The notes below the pieces were generated by a model that was not told the DNA's origin, did no database searches, and saw nothing but the letters and a program-made list of their open reading frames with translations. Positions 1-8,285 of a stretch of 64,000 nt of DNA are shown here, one piece after another. The translations under genes and the position numbers were made by a program. Origin of the DNA: Streptomyces sp. NBC_00335 (GTDB lineage: Bacteria > Actinomycetota > Actinomycetes > Streptomycetales > Streptomycetaceae); contig NZ_CP108006.1 in the NCBI RefSeq assembly GCF_036127095.1, positions 1,364,001-1,428,000 on the forward strand, given 5' to 3'. Numbering within the stretch: position 1 is the first letter of the stretch; the number at the start of each line of letters is the position of its first letter.

Positions 1-13
1 AGAGGAGCGGGCC

Positions 14-1837
14 TTGCACGAGATCACCGTCCCACCGGTCGTCACGGGCTCACCCGTCGGCGGTCTGGCCGACGCCGTCTTCCTGCACGCACGCGAGGAC
101 CCCGGCCGGGTCGTGCTCGGCCGCAAGTCGGACGGGGTCTGGGGGGACGTGACCTCCGGCGAGCTGGCCTCCGAGGTGCTCGGGCTCGCCAAGGGGCTGC
201 TCGCGCAGGGCATCCGCTTCGGGGACCGGGTCGCGATCATGTCCCGTACCCGGTACGAGTGGACCCTCTTCGACTTCGCCCTGTGGGCGATCGGCGCCCA
301 GCCGGTCCCCGTCTACCCCTCGTCCGCCGCCGAGCAGGTGCACTGGATCCTCTACGACTCCGAGTGCACGGCCTGTGTGGTGGAGGACGAGGACCAGGCC
401 ATGACCGTCGGGTCGGTGATCGACCGGCTGCCGATGCTGCGCCGGCTGTGGCAGCTGGACGCGGGCGCCGTCGAGGGGCTCGTCGAGGACGGGCTCCAGG
501 TCGCCGAGGACGTCGTGCACCGCCACCGCAGCGCCGTGACGCCCGATGCGACGGCCACCGTCATCTACACCTCGGGGACCACCGGACGCCCCAAGGGCTG
601 TGTGCTGACCCACGGCAATTTCATGTTCGAGGCCGACACGATGGTGACCCGCTGGGAGTCCGTCTTCCGGGCCGGGCCCGGTGAGCAGCCGTCCACCCTG
701 CTGTTCCTGCCGCTCGCCCACGTCTTCGGGCGGATGGTGGAGGTGGCGGCCGTCCGCTCCCGGGTGAAGCTCGGGCACCAGCCGGTGCTGGCGGCGGCCG
801 AACTGCTGCCGGACCTCGCCGCGTTCCGGCCGACGTTCGTGCTCGGGGTGCCGTACGTCTTCGAGAAGGTCTTCGCCGCCGCCCGTCGCAAGGCCGAGAC
901 CGAGGGCCGGACGGGCCCCTTCGACCGGGCGGTGGAGACGGCCGTACGGTACGCGGAGGCGCGGGAGCAGAAGGCGTTCGGCGTCGGGCCCGGGCCCTCG
1001 GCGAAGCTGCGCATGGAGCACCAGCTCTTCGAGAAGCTGGTGTACGGGAAGGTCCGCGAGGCACTGGGCGGCCGGGTGCGGTACGCCATGTCGGGCGGCT
1101 CCGCGATGTCGCGCCGGCTGGGGCTGTTCTTCGACGGCGCCGGGGTGACGGTCTTCGAGGGGTACGGGCTCACCGAGTCCTGCGCGGCCGCCACGGCGAA
1201 CCCGCCCGGGGCCGTCAAGTACGGCACCGTCGGGCGGCCGATCCCCGGCGGTACGGTGCACATCGCCGAGGACGGGGAGATCTGGCTGTACGGCGCCCAC
1301 GTCTTCTCCGGGTACCTGAACGACCCGCACGCCACGGAGGCCGTCCTGCGGGACGGCTGGCTGGCGACGGGGGACCTGGGGCGTCTCGACGCGGACGGGT
1401 ACCTCACGATCACGGGGCGCAAGAAGGAGATCCTGGTGACCTCCAACGGCAAGAGCGTGGCCCCGGCCGCCCTGGAGGAGCGGGTCCGCTCGCACCCGCT
1501 CGTCTCCCAGTGCGTCCTCGTGGGCAACGACCGGCCGTACATCGCGGCCCTGCTCACCCTGGACATGGAGGGGGTCGCGCACTGGATGGCGATGCGCGGC
1601 CGCCCCCGGCTGCCGACGGCGGACCTGGTGCTCGACCCCGATCTGACGGCGGAGGTCCGCCGGTCGGTGGTGGCGGCCAACACCCTGGTCTCCCAGGCCG
1701 AGTCGATCCGCACGTTCCGCGTCCTGGCCGAGCAGTTCACCGAGGAGCGGGGGCTGCTGACGCCCTCGCTGAAGCTGAAGCGGCGGGCCATCGAGAAGGT
1801 CTACGCCCAGGAGGTGGCGGCCCTCTACCAGTCCTGA
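14..1837 (+). CDS. Long-chain fatty acid--CoA ligase (AMP-binding)
   Basis: This is an acyl-adenylate-forming enzyme that activates a carboxylic acid with ATP and transfers it to CoA in the cytosol. The 607-residue product has the P-loop-like motif YTSGTTGRPKG near residue 183, the GYGLTES motif near 383 and the C-terminal hinge and lysine region TGDLGR...GRKKEI around 452-475. That is the full order of the long-chain (FadD15-like) family at its usual length. The TTG start has AGAGGAG six bases upstream. The window begins only 13 bases earlier, so a more upstream start cannot be excluded. The gene lies 156 bases before a branched-chain-type ABC importer on the same strand, so it may activate the imported acid; that link is inference. 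The acyl chain specificity is unknown. Confidence 0.92.
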   Translation: MHEITVPPVVTGSPVGGLADAVFLHAREDPGRVVLGRKSDGVWGDVTSGELASEVLGLAKGLLAQGIRFGDRVAIMSRTRYEWTLFDFALWAIGAQPVPVYPSSAAEQVHWILYDSECTACVVEDEDQAMTVGSVIDRLPMLRRLWQLDAGAVEGLVEDGLQVAEDVVHRHRSAVTPDATATVIYTSGTTGRPKGCVLTHGNFMFEADTMVTRWESVFRAGPGEQPSTLLFLPLAHVFGRMVEVAAVRSRVKLGHQPVLAAAELLPDLAAFRPTFVLGVPYVFEKVFAAARRKAETEGRTGPFDRAVETAVRYAEAREQKAFGVGPGPSAKLRMEHQLFEKLVYGKVREALGGRVRYAMSGGSAMSRRLGLFFDGAGVTVFEGYGLTESCAAATANPPGAVKYGTVGRPIPGGTVHIAEDGEIWLYGAHVFSGYLNDPHATEAVLRDGWLATGDLGRLDADGYLTITGRKKEILVTSNGKSVAPAALEERVRSHPLVSQCVLVGNDRPYIAALLTLDMEGVAHWMAMRGRPRLPTADLVLDPDLTAEVRRSVVAANTLVSQAESIRTFRVLAEQFTEERGLLTPSLKLKRRAIEKVYAQEVAALYQS

Positions 1838-1871
1838 CGGGCGCCACCGTCACGATGCGTCGGCCGGCGAA

Positions 1872-1883
1872 GCGTGATCACGC
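1872..1883. promoter_or_regulatory. 12-bp perfect palindrome upstream of importer promoter
   Basis: GCGTGATCACGC is a perfect 12-bp palindrome in the gap before the binding-protein gene. A second short inverted repeat, AACGGT-CCGA-ACCGTT, follows at 1885-1900. Both lie upstream of the predicted promoter and could be regulator sites. No regulator gene adjoins them. Confidence 0.35.
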
Positions 1884-1903
1884 CAACGGTCCGAACCGTT
1901 ACC

Positions 1904-1948
1904 TGACGGGTCGTCACTTTACTTGTCGTTGATATTGACGATGCGTCA
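1904..1948. promoter_or_regulatory. Two identical-arm operators TGACG-N3-CGTCA
   Basis: The palindrome TGACG-GGT-CGTCA lies at 1904-1916 and TGACG-ATG-CGTCA at 1936-1948. They are 32 bp apart, about three helical turns, and the second overlaps the predicted -35 box. A related TGACGG-N6-CCGTCA overlaps the stop codon of the ligase gene at 1835-1852. The arrangement suggests cooperative repression of the importer operon. Confidence 0.5.
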
Positions 1949-1963
1949 GGTCGCGCACAGAAT
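1935..1963 (+). promoter_or_regulatory. HrdB-type promoter of the ABC importer operon
   Basis: TTGACG (1935-1940) is followed after 17 bases by CAGAAT (1958-1963), five of six matches to the TAGAAT-like -10 consensus of the main vegetative sigma factor. The start of transcription would be near 1970. That leaves about 24 bases of leader containing GGAGGGG (1979-1985) before the ATG at 1994. Confidence 0.6.
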
Positions 1964-1993
1964 GCGGGGATTCCGACCGGAGGGGATCCACAC

Positions 1994-3256
1994 ATGTTGC
2001 GACCGATCCGCACCCTGGCCGCCGCGGCAGCGGCGCTCGCGCTCGTCTCCGCCTGCAACTCCGCCTCCAACAGCGCCTCCCCCGACAAGCCGGGGGCCGC
2101 CGGCAATTCCCGCGGCGTGACCAAGGACTCCATCAAGGTCGGCGGCCTCGTGTCGATGACCAGCGCCAGCGGCTACAGCAAGAAGGGCACCGACCTCGGG
2201 GCCAAGGCCCGCTTCATGAGAGCCAACGCCGAGGGCGGGATCAACGGCCGCAAGATCGACTACATCGGGGCCGAGGACGACGGGCAGGACCCCGCCAAGA
2301 ACCTGGCCGCGGCCCGCAAACTCGTCCAGCAGGACAAGGTCTTCGCGGTCTCCCCCATGAGCTCGGTCACCTTCACCGGCGCCGACTTCCTGGAGCAGGA
2401 GAAGGTACCCACCTTCGGCTGGGGCACCCTCCCCTCCTTCTGCGGACCCAAGTACATCTACGGGTTCAACGGCTGCCTCGTTCCCACCCCCGGCGGCACC
2501 ATCAACCAGACCTGGCCCGAGGGCATCGGCCAGATCCTCGGCGGCGCCGCGGGCAAGTCGGTCGCGATCATCGCCAACGACAGCGACGCCGGAAAGTTCG
2601 GCGTGCGCACCTTCCAGCAGGGCTTCACCAGCGCCGGGTTCAAGGTCGCCTACGCCAAGGCCTCGGTGCCCGGCACCGCCGTGCCGAGCGACTGGTCGGC
2701 GTACGTCAAGGAGATCCTGGAGAGCAACGGCGGCAAGGCCCCCGACGCGGTGGTCTCCGTCATGCAGACCCCGAACAACATCGGGCTGTTCACCTCGCTC
2801 AAGCGCAGCGGGTACAAGGGACTGCTCTCCGACCCGACCGACTACGACCCGGGTCTGCTCGCCAAGGACGCCACCAAGCAGGCCCTCGACGGCGTGCACG
2901 TCCTGCTCCAGTTCGAGCCGTTCGAGTCGACGAACCCGAAGATGGCCCAGTTCAAGGCCGACATCAAGGCGGCGTCGGGCGGGCTGGAGGTGCCGCTCAA
3001 CATGCACATGATGACCGGGTACATGTCGGCCGACCTGTTCGTGTCGATCGCGCAGAAGGCCGGCAAGGACCTCACCGTCGAGTCCTTCCAGGCCGCCGCG
3101 CAGGGCTTCTCCGACACCGGCACCCTCGTCGGCAACCGCGCGGAGCCCAAGGGCCAGAAGGACAGCTTCGGCTGCGGGGCGCTCGTCCAGCTGAAGAACG
3201 GCGCGTACGAGGTCTCCGTACCGTTCAAGTGCTACGAGCCCATCCCCTTCAAGTAG
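1994..3256 (+). CDS. Branched-chain-type ABC transporter substrate-binding lipoprotein
   Basis: This is the extracellular ligand-binding subunit of an ABC importer, anchored to the membrane outer face by lipid. The 420-residue product starts with an Ala/Leu-rich signal peptide ending in the lipobox LVSAC, with Cys21 as the lipidated residue. The mature part has the KVGGLVSMTSAS opening typical of the LivK/amide-binding (periplasmic-binding type 1) family, at the usual length. GGAGGGG lies eight bases before the ATG. The permease gene begins 16 bases after the stop, so the importer is one operon. The ligand cannot be read from sequence. The acyl-CoA ligase next door suggests a carboxylate rather than an amino acid. 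Confidence 0.93.
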   Translation: MLRPIRTLAAAAAALALVSACNSASNSASPDKPGAAGNSRGVTKDSIKVGGLVSMTSASGYSKKGTDLGAKARFMRANAEGGINGRKIDYIGAEDDGQDPAKNLAAARKLVQQDKVFAVSPMSSVTFTGADFLEQEKVPTFGWGTLPSFCGPKYIYGFNGCLVPTPGGTINQTWPEGIGQILGGAAGKSVAIIANDSDAGKFGVRTFQQGFTSAGFKVAYAKASVPGTAVPSDWSAYVKEILESNGGKAPDAVVSVMQTPNNIGLFTSLKRSGYKGLLSDPTDYDPGLLAKDATKQALDGVHVLLQFEPFESTNPKMAQFKADIKAASGGLEVPLNMHMMTGYMSADLFVSIAQKAGKDLTVESFQAAAQGFSDTGTLVGNRAEPKGQKDSFGCGALVQLKNGAYEVSVPFKCYEPIPFK

Positions 3257-3272
3257 GGGTACGGGAAACCGA

Positions 3273-6200
3273 ATGGGAGATCTGCTCGCCTTCGTACTGA
3301 GCGGTCTGGTGTCCGGCGCCCTGTACGCACTGCTGGCCACCGGGCTGGTGCTGTCGTACTCGGCGTCCGGGCTGTTCAACTTCGCGCACGGGGCCACCGC
3401 CTACCTGTGCGCGCTCACCTTCTACGAACTGCACTCCGGGCTCGGCTGGCCGGCCGTCCCGGCGGCGCTGCTGGTGGTCCTCGTACTGGCGCCCGGGCTC
3501 GGGTGGGCGCTGGACCGGCTGATGTTCCGCCGGCTCGCGCAGGTCGGCGAGACGGCGCAGATCGTGGCCACCATCGGGCTGCTGGTGGCCCTGCCGGCGG
3601 CCGGGCTGTGGACGGTGGAGCTCCTCACCGAGGCGGGAGCGCCGCTCAAGCCGGCGGAGAACCAGTTCGGACTGCCGGGGGTGGGGCCGAGCCCCGCGAA
3701 GTCCTGGCAGCTCACCGCCGACGTGGGCATCGACTCCGACCAGCTGATCACCTGGGTGGCCACCGCCCTGGTGGCGGTCGCCCTGTGGGTGCTGATGCGG
3801 CACACCCGGCTGGGGCTGCGACTGCGGGCCGCCGTCGACAACCGCTCGCTCACCGAACTGCGCGGGATCGACGCCGACCGGCTGTCCTCGGTGGCGTGGA
3901 TGATCGCGTCGGGGCTGGCCGGGCTGGCGGGGGTGCTGGCGACCCCGCTCCTCGGGCTGTCGGCGCACGATTTCACGCTGTTCCTGTTCGTGTCGGCCAC
4001 CGCGGCCGTCATCGGGCGGTTCGCCTCCGTCCCGCTCGCCTTCGCCGGCGGGCTGGGGCTCGGGGTCCTGCAGAACCTGGTCGTCGGCTACGCGTCCTTC
4101 GCCGACTCCGTCACCGGCTTCAGGACGGCCGTGCCCTTCCTGATCCTCTTCGGCGGGCTGCTGGTGCTCACCCGGCGGGCCCGGGCCGCCGGAACCGCCG
4201 CCGTGGACGTGGCCTCGCCGGACCATCTGGCCGGGGCCCCGTGGGGACGGCGCTGGGGGGTGTGGGCCGCGGGCGCGGTCCTGCTGGGCACGGCCTTCTA
4301 CACCGTGACCACACCCTTCTGGAGCGGGCTCCTCGCCCAAGGGCTCGCGCTGGCCCTGGTGTTCATGTCCTTCACCGTGGTCACCGGGCTCGGGGCGATG
4401 GTGTCCCTGGCCCAGGGCACCTTCGTGACCGGGGCCGCGCTGGTGGCCGGACTGCTGATGAGCCGCGGCTGGCCGTTCTTCGCGGCGCTGGCGGTCGGCA
4501 CGTGCGTGGCCGCTCTGCTGGGAGCCCTGGTCGCATTGCCCGCGCTACGGCTCGGCGGGCGCTCCCTGGCGCTGGCGACGCTGGCCCTGGCCTTCCTGGC
4601 GGACCAGGTGCTCTTCCAGATGCGGTGGCTGCGCAACGGGGACTCCGGGTGGTCCATCCCGCGCCCCGTCATCGGGCCGGTGGACCTCTCCGACGACCGG
4701 GCGCTGGGCGTGGCCCTGCTCCTCCTGGTCGCGGCGGTCGCCGCCGGGCTGAGCGCGCTGCGGGCCTCCCCCTCGGGCCGCGCGATGCTCGCCGTACGGT
4801 CGGCTCCCGCGGCCGCGATGGCCTCCGGGGTGTCCGTGCTGCGCACGAAGCTCCTCCTCTTCACCCTGTCGGCGGGGCTGGCCGGCTTCGGGGGCGTGAT
4901 GTACGCCTCGTACAACACCCGCATCACCGCTACGGACTTCACGGCGATGACCGGGCTGGTGTGGCTGGCGGTGGTCGTCGCGGCGGGCGTGCGCAGGCCG
5001 CAGTACGCGGTGGTGGCGGGGCTGGTCTTCGCCGTCGCTCCGCGGGTGATGGCGGACTACGTGACGGAGTCGGCGCACCTGCCGGTGATCCTGTTCGGCC
5101 TGGCGGGGTTGGCCTTGGCCAACGACCCCGACGGCTACTGCGCGGCGGTGCCGGTACGCCTGGCCCGCCGCCGGGCCGGCGCCTCGTCCGGCGCCAAAGC
5201 CATGGCCTCCGCCGGCACCTCGTCCGGGGCCGAGGCCGAGGCCGGGGCCGGAGCCGGGGCCGGAGCCGGGGCCGGGGCCGGGGCCGGGGCCGGAGCCGGG
5301 GCCGGGGCCGGGGCCGGGGCATCGGCCTCCACGGGAGCCGGGGCCGGGGCCGAAGCCGAAGCCGGGGCCGGGGGCGTTCCCGCGGCACGGGTCGGTGGCG
5401 GAGCCGGGGTGGGCCCTGCGGGGCTCTCCCCCACCCCGCCCCTTCCCGAAACCGGGGCTCCGCCCCCCGAACGCCGGGCAGGCTGGAAATCAGCCCCGCC
5501 GGCGTTTGAGGCGCGGGGGTCCGGGGGCGGAGCCCCCGAAAGGCCCGGGGGGCCGGGGGCAGCGCCCCCGGTTTCGGGAAGGGGCGGGGTGGGGGACACG
5601 CTGCCCGCAGGGCAGGCCTTCGCAGCCGGGCACTCCCCGGAGGGATCCGCCCCCGAGCCGCCGGTTCTGGAGGCATCCGTCCCGGAGCCGCCGGCTCCGA
5701 ACCAGCCCGCCCGGGACCTGGCCGTCCCGGACACAGCCATACCGAACCAGCCCGCCAGGGAGAGGGCGACCTCGAATCCACCGGCGGAGCCGCCCGTGGG
5801 GGCGCCCGCCCTGGAGCTGCGCGGTGTCACCGCCGGGTACGACGGGGGGCTCGTGCTGCACGGGGTGGACCTCCTCGTGCGGCGCGGGGAGATCCTCGCC
5901 GTGCTCGGGCCCAACGGGGCCGGGAAGAGCACCGCCTGCCGGGTGGCGGCCGGCGCGCTGGCCGTCGTCGGCGGGAGCGTCCACGTGGGCGGGCGGGACG
6001 CCACCCGCGACGGCGCCGTGGGCCGCTCCCGGGCGGGAGTGCTGCTCGCACCCGAGGGGCGGGGGATCTTCCCCTCGCTCAGCATCGAGGAGAACCTCGC
6101 CCTCTACCTGAGGGACCCGTCCGAACGGGACGCCGTCTACGACCGGTTCCCCCGGTTGCGCGAGCGACGCTCGGTGTCCGCAGGGGCGTTGTCCGGCGGG

Positions 6201-6494
6201 GAACAGCAAATGCTGGCCCTCGCACCGCTGTTGCAGCGCCCGCCCGGGGTGCTGATCGCGGACGAACCCTCCCTGGGGCTCGCCCCGCGCGTGGTGGACG
6301 AGGTGTACGGGCTGCTCATGGAGCTCCGCGCCGCCGGCACCGCGCTCCTGCTGGTGGAGGAGAAGGCGGCCGAGATCCTCGGGATCGCCGACACCGTCGC
6401 CTACCTCTCGCAGGGCCGCGTCTCCTGGTGCGGCCCGCGCTCCGAGGTGGAGGCGGACCGGCTGACCGAGGCCTACCTGGGGATGGCGACATGA
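3273..6494 (+). CDS. Fused LivH-LivM-LivF: two permeases plus ATPase
   Basis: A single 1073-residue frame carries three subunits that are normally separate. Residues about 1-300 are a LivH-like permease and about 325-625 a LivM-like permease, both hydrophobic. Residues about 640-840 are a low-complexity linker of Gly-Ala repeats and Pro/Glu-rich sequence. Residues about 845-1073 are a LivF-like ATPase with Walker A GPNGAGKST, signature LSGGEQQ and Walker B LIADEPS. The usual LivF motif VEQN reads VEEK here. An in-frame GTG at 5796, preceded by GGAG at 5786-5789, would give a free ATPase of 232 residues, the normal LivF length. The stop overlaps the ATG of livG (ATGA). The linker contains a repeat element also found at 31 kb. 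Confidence 0.88.
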   Translation: MGDLLAFVLSGLVSGALYALLATGLVLSYSASGLFNFAHGATAYLCALTFYELHSGLGWPAVPAALLVVLVLAPGLGWALDRLMFRRLAQVGETAQIVATIGLLVALPAAGLWTVELLTEAGAPLKPAENQFGLPGVGPSPAKSWQLTADVGIDSDQLITWVATALVAVALWVLMRHTRLGLRLRAAVDNRSLTELRGIDADRLSSVAWMIASGLAGLAGVLATPLLGLSAHDFTLFLFVSATAAVIGRFASVPLAFAGGLGLGVLQNLVVGYASFADSVTGFRTAVPFLILFGGLLVLTRRARAAGTAAVDVASPDHLAGAPWGRRWGVWAAGAVLLGTAFYTVTTPFWSGLLAQGLALALVFMSFTVVTGLGAMVSLAQGTFVTGAALVAGLLMSRGWPFFAALAVGTCVAALLGALVALPALRLGGRSLALATLALAFLADQVLFQMRWLRNGDSGWSIPRPVIGPVDLSDDRALGVALLLLVAAVAAGLSALRASPSGRAMLAVRSAPAAAMASGVSVLRTKLLLFTLSAGLAGFGGVMYASYNTRITATDFTAMTGLVWLAVVVAAGVRRPQYAVVAGLVFAVAPRVMADYVTESAHLPVILFGLAGLALANDPDGYCAAVPVRLARRRAGASSGAKAMASAGTSSGAEAEAGAGAGAGAGAGAGAGAGAGAGAGAGASASTGAGAGAEAEAGAGGVPAARVGGGAGVGPAGLSPTPPLPETGAPPPERRAGWKSAPPAFEARGSGGGAPERPGGPGAAPPVSGRGGVGDTLPAGQAFAAGHSPEGSAPEPPVLEASVPEPPAPNQPARDLAVPDTAIPNQPARERATSNPPAEPPVGAPALELRGVTAGYDGGLVLHGVDLLVRRGEILAVLGPNGAGKSTACRVAAGALAVVGGSVHVGGRDATRDGAVGRSRAGVLLAPEGRGIFPSLSIEENLALYLRDPSERDAVYDRFPRLRERRSVSAGALSGGEQQMLALAPLLQRPPGVLIADEPSLGLAPRVVDEVYGLLMELRAAGTALLLVEEKAAEILGIADTVAYLSQGRVSWCGPRSEVEADRLTEAYLGMAT
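5226..5373 (+). repeat. GGNGCC hexanucleotide microsatellite in coding sequence
   Basis: About 15 consecutive hexamers of GGGGCC/GGAGCC/GAGGCC type run from 5226 to 5320. After a short break a second block runs to about 5373. They encode Gly/Glu-Ala dipeptides in the linker between the LivM and LivF parts. Units are multiples of three, so length changes would keep the frame. Confidence 0.85.
5427..5596. repeat. 170-bp inverted-repeat element inside the ABC fusion gene
   Basis: A perfect 31-bp inverted repeat (5427-5457 with 5566-5596) encloses 108 bp. The interior holds the motif CGGCGTTTGAGGCGC (about 5499-5513) that also occurs in the 30.9-31.6 kb intergenic region. It is read through in frame as part of the LivM-LivF linker. 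It looks like a dispersed intergenic element that ended up in a coding sequence. Confidence 0.7.
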
Positions 6495-7270
6495 GCGCGG
6501 GCGAAGCCCCGTACGTACTGGAGGCCCGCGGCGTCAGTGTCCGGTTCGGCGGGGTCAAGGCGCTGACGGGCGTGGACCTCGGGATCCGGGCGGGCGAGGT
6601 GTGCGGGCTGATCGGGCCGAACGGGGCGGGGAAGACCACCCTGTTCGACGTGCTGTCCGGGATCCGGCGGCCCGATCAGGGCCGGATGCTGCTCGACGGG
6701 GTGGACGTCACCCGGCGCTCCCCCGTCTGGCGGGCCCGCCGCGGCATGCGCCGGACCTTCCAGCGCCAGCAGTTGTTCGGACAGCTCAGCGTGGCCGACA
6801 ACGTCCTGGTCGCGCAGGAGTGGCGGGGCGGGGGCGGCGGCCTCGCCGCCGATCTGGTCGCCTCGCCCACCCGGCGCCGCCGGGAGCGGGAGCGGCGGGA
6901 GCGGGCCGCGCGGGTGCTGGCGGACTGCGGCATCGGCGCGCTCGGGGACGCGTACGCCGGCGGTCTGCCGGTGGGGCGGGCCCGGATGGTCGAGCTGGCC
7001 CGCGCCGTGGCCGATCCGCCCCGGGTGCTGCTCCTGGACGAGCCCGCGTCGGGCATGTCCGCGCCCGAACGCGAGCAGCTCGCGGCGGTCGTGCGCCGGC
7101 TCGCCGAGGAGGAGGGCTGCGCCGTGCTGCTGGTCGAGCACAACGTCGCCTTCGTGATGGACCTCTGCACCCGGGTGGTCGTCCTGGACCTGGGCACCGT
7201 GCTCGCCGAGGGCACGGCCGCCGAGGTACGGGCCAACGCGCTGGTCCGGGAGGCGTACCTGGGGGCCTAG
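6491..7270 (+). CDS. livG: ABC transporter ATP-binding protein, LivG type
   Basis: This is the second ATPase of the importer and powers uptake together with the LivF part of the preceding fusion. The 259-residue product has Walker A GPNGAGKTT, a LivG-like signature region (GGLPVGRARMVELARA), Walker B LLLDEPASG and the H-loop VEHNVAFVM. The ATG at 6491 is chosen because it overlaps the TGA of the fusion gene (ATGA), the usual coupling for subunits made in equal amounts. A longer frame upstream from 6428 has no support. A strong hairpin follows the stop codon. Length and motif order are normal for LivG. Confidence 0.93.
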   Translation: MSAGEAPYVLEARGVSVRFGGVKALTGVDLGIRAGEVCGLIGPNGAGKTTLFDVLSGIRRPDQGRMLLDGVDVTRRSPVWRARRGMRRTFQRQQLFGQLSVADNVLVAQEWRGGGGGLAADLVASPTRRRRERERRERAARVLADCGIGALGDAYAGGLPVGRARMVELARAVADPPRVLLLDEPASGMSAPEREQLAAVVRRLAEEEGCAVLLVEHNVAFVMDLCTRVVVLDLGTVLAEGTAAEVRANALVREAYLGA

Positions 7271-7282
7271 CGCGGGGACCCC

Positions 7283-7327
7283 GGCCTGTTCCCGCCGTAC
7301 GGATTCACCCGTACGGCGGGAATAGGC
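7283..7327 (+). terminator. Hairpin terminator after the importer operon
   Basis: A perfect 14-bp stem (7289-7302 with 7309-7322) has a six-base loop and is extended by GGCC/GGCC pairs outside. It starts 13 bases after the livG stop. There is no U-tract, which is common for actinobacterial terminators. Confidence 0.75.
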
Positions 7328-7429
7328 CACGCCGGGGCCCGGTTGTCGCCGGTCGTACGGACCCGCGCGCACGAGCGTCCGTACGGCAGTCAGTACCCGT
7401 ACCAGCGACGACCAGAGGGAACGACCGAC

Positions 7430-8278
7430 GTGAATCAGGTCCCCGGCATCAAGCTCAACAACGGCACGCTCATGCCCCAGCTCGGCTACGGCGTCTGGCA
7501 GGTTCCGGACGCCGAGGCGGAGCAGGCCGTCCGGACGGCGCTGGAGGCGGGCTACCGCAGCATCGACACGGCCGCCATCTACGGCAACGAGGAGGGCACC
7601 GGCAAGGCCATCGCCTCCGCCGGGGTGCCGCGCGAGGAGCTCTTCGTCACCACCAAGCTGTGGAACGGGAAGTCCGAGACCTGGGGCCGGGACAACGCGC
7701 TCCGCGAGTTCGACGCCTCGCTCGCCAAGCTGGGCCTCGACGAGATCGACCTGTACCTGATCCACTGGCCGCGCCCGATGCGCGACGACTTCCTCGCCAT
7801 CTGGAAGACCTTCGAGGAGATCGCGCAGAGCGGCCGCGCCAAGGCCGTCGGCGTGTCCAACTTCCGCCCCGCCGACCTGGAGCGGCTCGGCGCCGAGAGC
7901 TCCCTGGTGCCGGCCGTGAACCAGATCGAGCTGCACCCGCTGCTCCCCCAGAGCGAGCTGCGCGCCCTGCACGCCCGCCTGGGCATCGCCACCGAGGCCT
8001 GGTCCCCGCTCGGCCAGGGCAAGGACCTGCTCACCCTGCCCGCCGTCACCGCGATCGCCGCCAAGCACGGCCGCTCGGCCGCTCAGGTGGTCCTGCGCTG
8101 GCACCTCCAGCTGGGCAACGTCGTGATCCCGAAGTCCGTGACCCCGGCGCGGATCCGGGAGAACCTGGACGTCTTCGGCTTCGAGCTGGACGCCGGGGAC
8201 ATCGCAGCGCTGGACGCGCTCGGCGCGGGCTCGGCGGGCCGCCGGATCGGTCCCGACCCGGCCGAGTTCGACTACTGA
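7430..8278 (+). CDS. Aldo/keto reductase
   Basis: This is an NADPH-dependent carbonyl reductase of the aldo/keto reductase superfamily, likely cytosolic, reducing small aldehydes or ketones (the 2,5-diketo-gluconate-reductase-like AKR5 group is the closest remembered match). The 282-residue (alpha/beta)8-barrel product shows the catalytic tetrad in context: Asp and Tyr in DTAAIYGNEEG, Lys in TTKLWN and His in LIHWPRP. Near the C-terminus VIPKSVTPARIREN is the cofactor-binding signature. The GTG at 7430 is preferred over the TTG at 7343 because AGAGGGA lies nine bases before it and the first residues NQVPGIKLNNG fit the family. A lectin-like gene follows after seven bases, so the two may be co-transcribed. 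Confidence 0.92.
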   Translation: MNQVPGIKLNNGTLMPQLGYGVWQVPDAEAEQAVRTALEAGYRSIDTAAIYGNEEGTGKAIASAGVPREELFVTTKLWNGKSETWGRDNALREFDASLAKLGLDEIDLYLIHWPRPMRDDFLAIWKTFEEIAQSGRAKAVGVSNFRPADLERLGAESSLVPAVNQIELHPLLPQSELRALHARLGIATEAWSPLGQGKDLLTLPAVTAIAAKHGRSAAQVVLRWHLQLGNVVIPKSVTPARIRENLDVFGFELDAGDIAALDALGAGSAGRRIGPDPAEFDY

Positions 8279-8285
8279 GCCGCCG

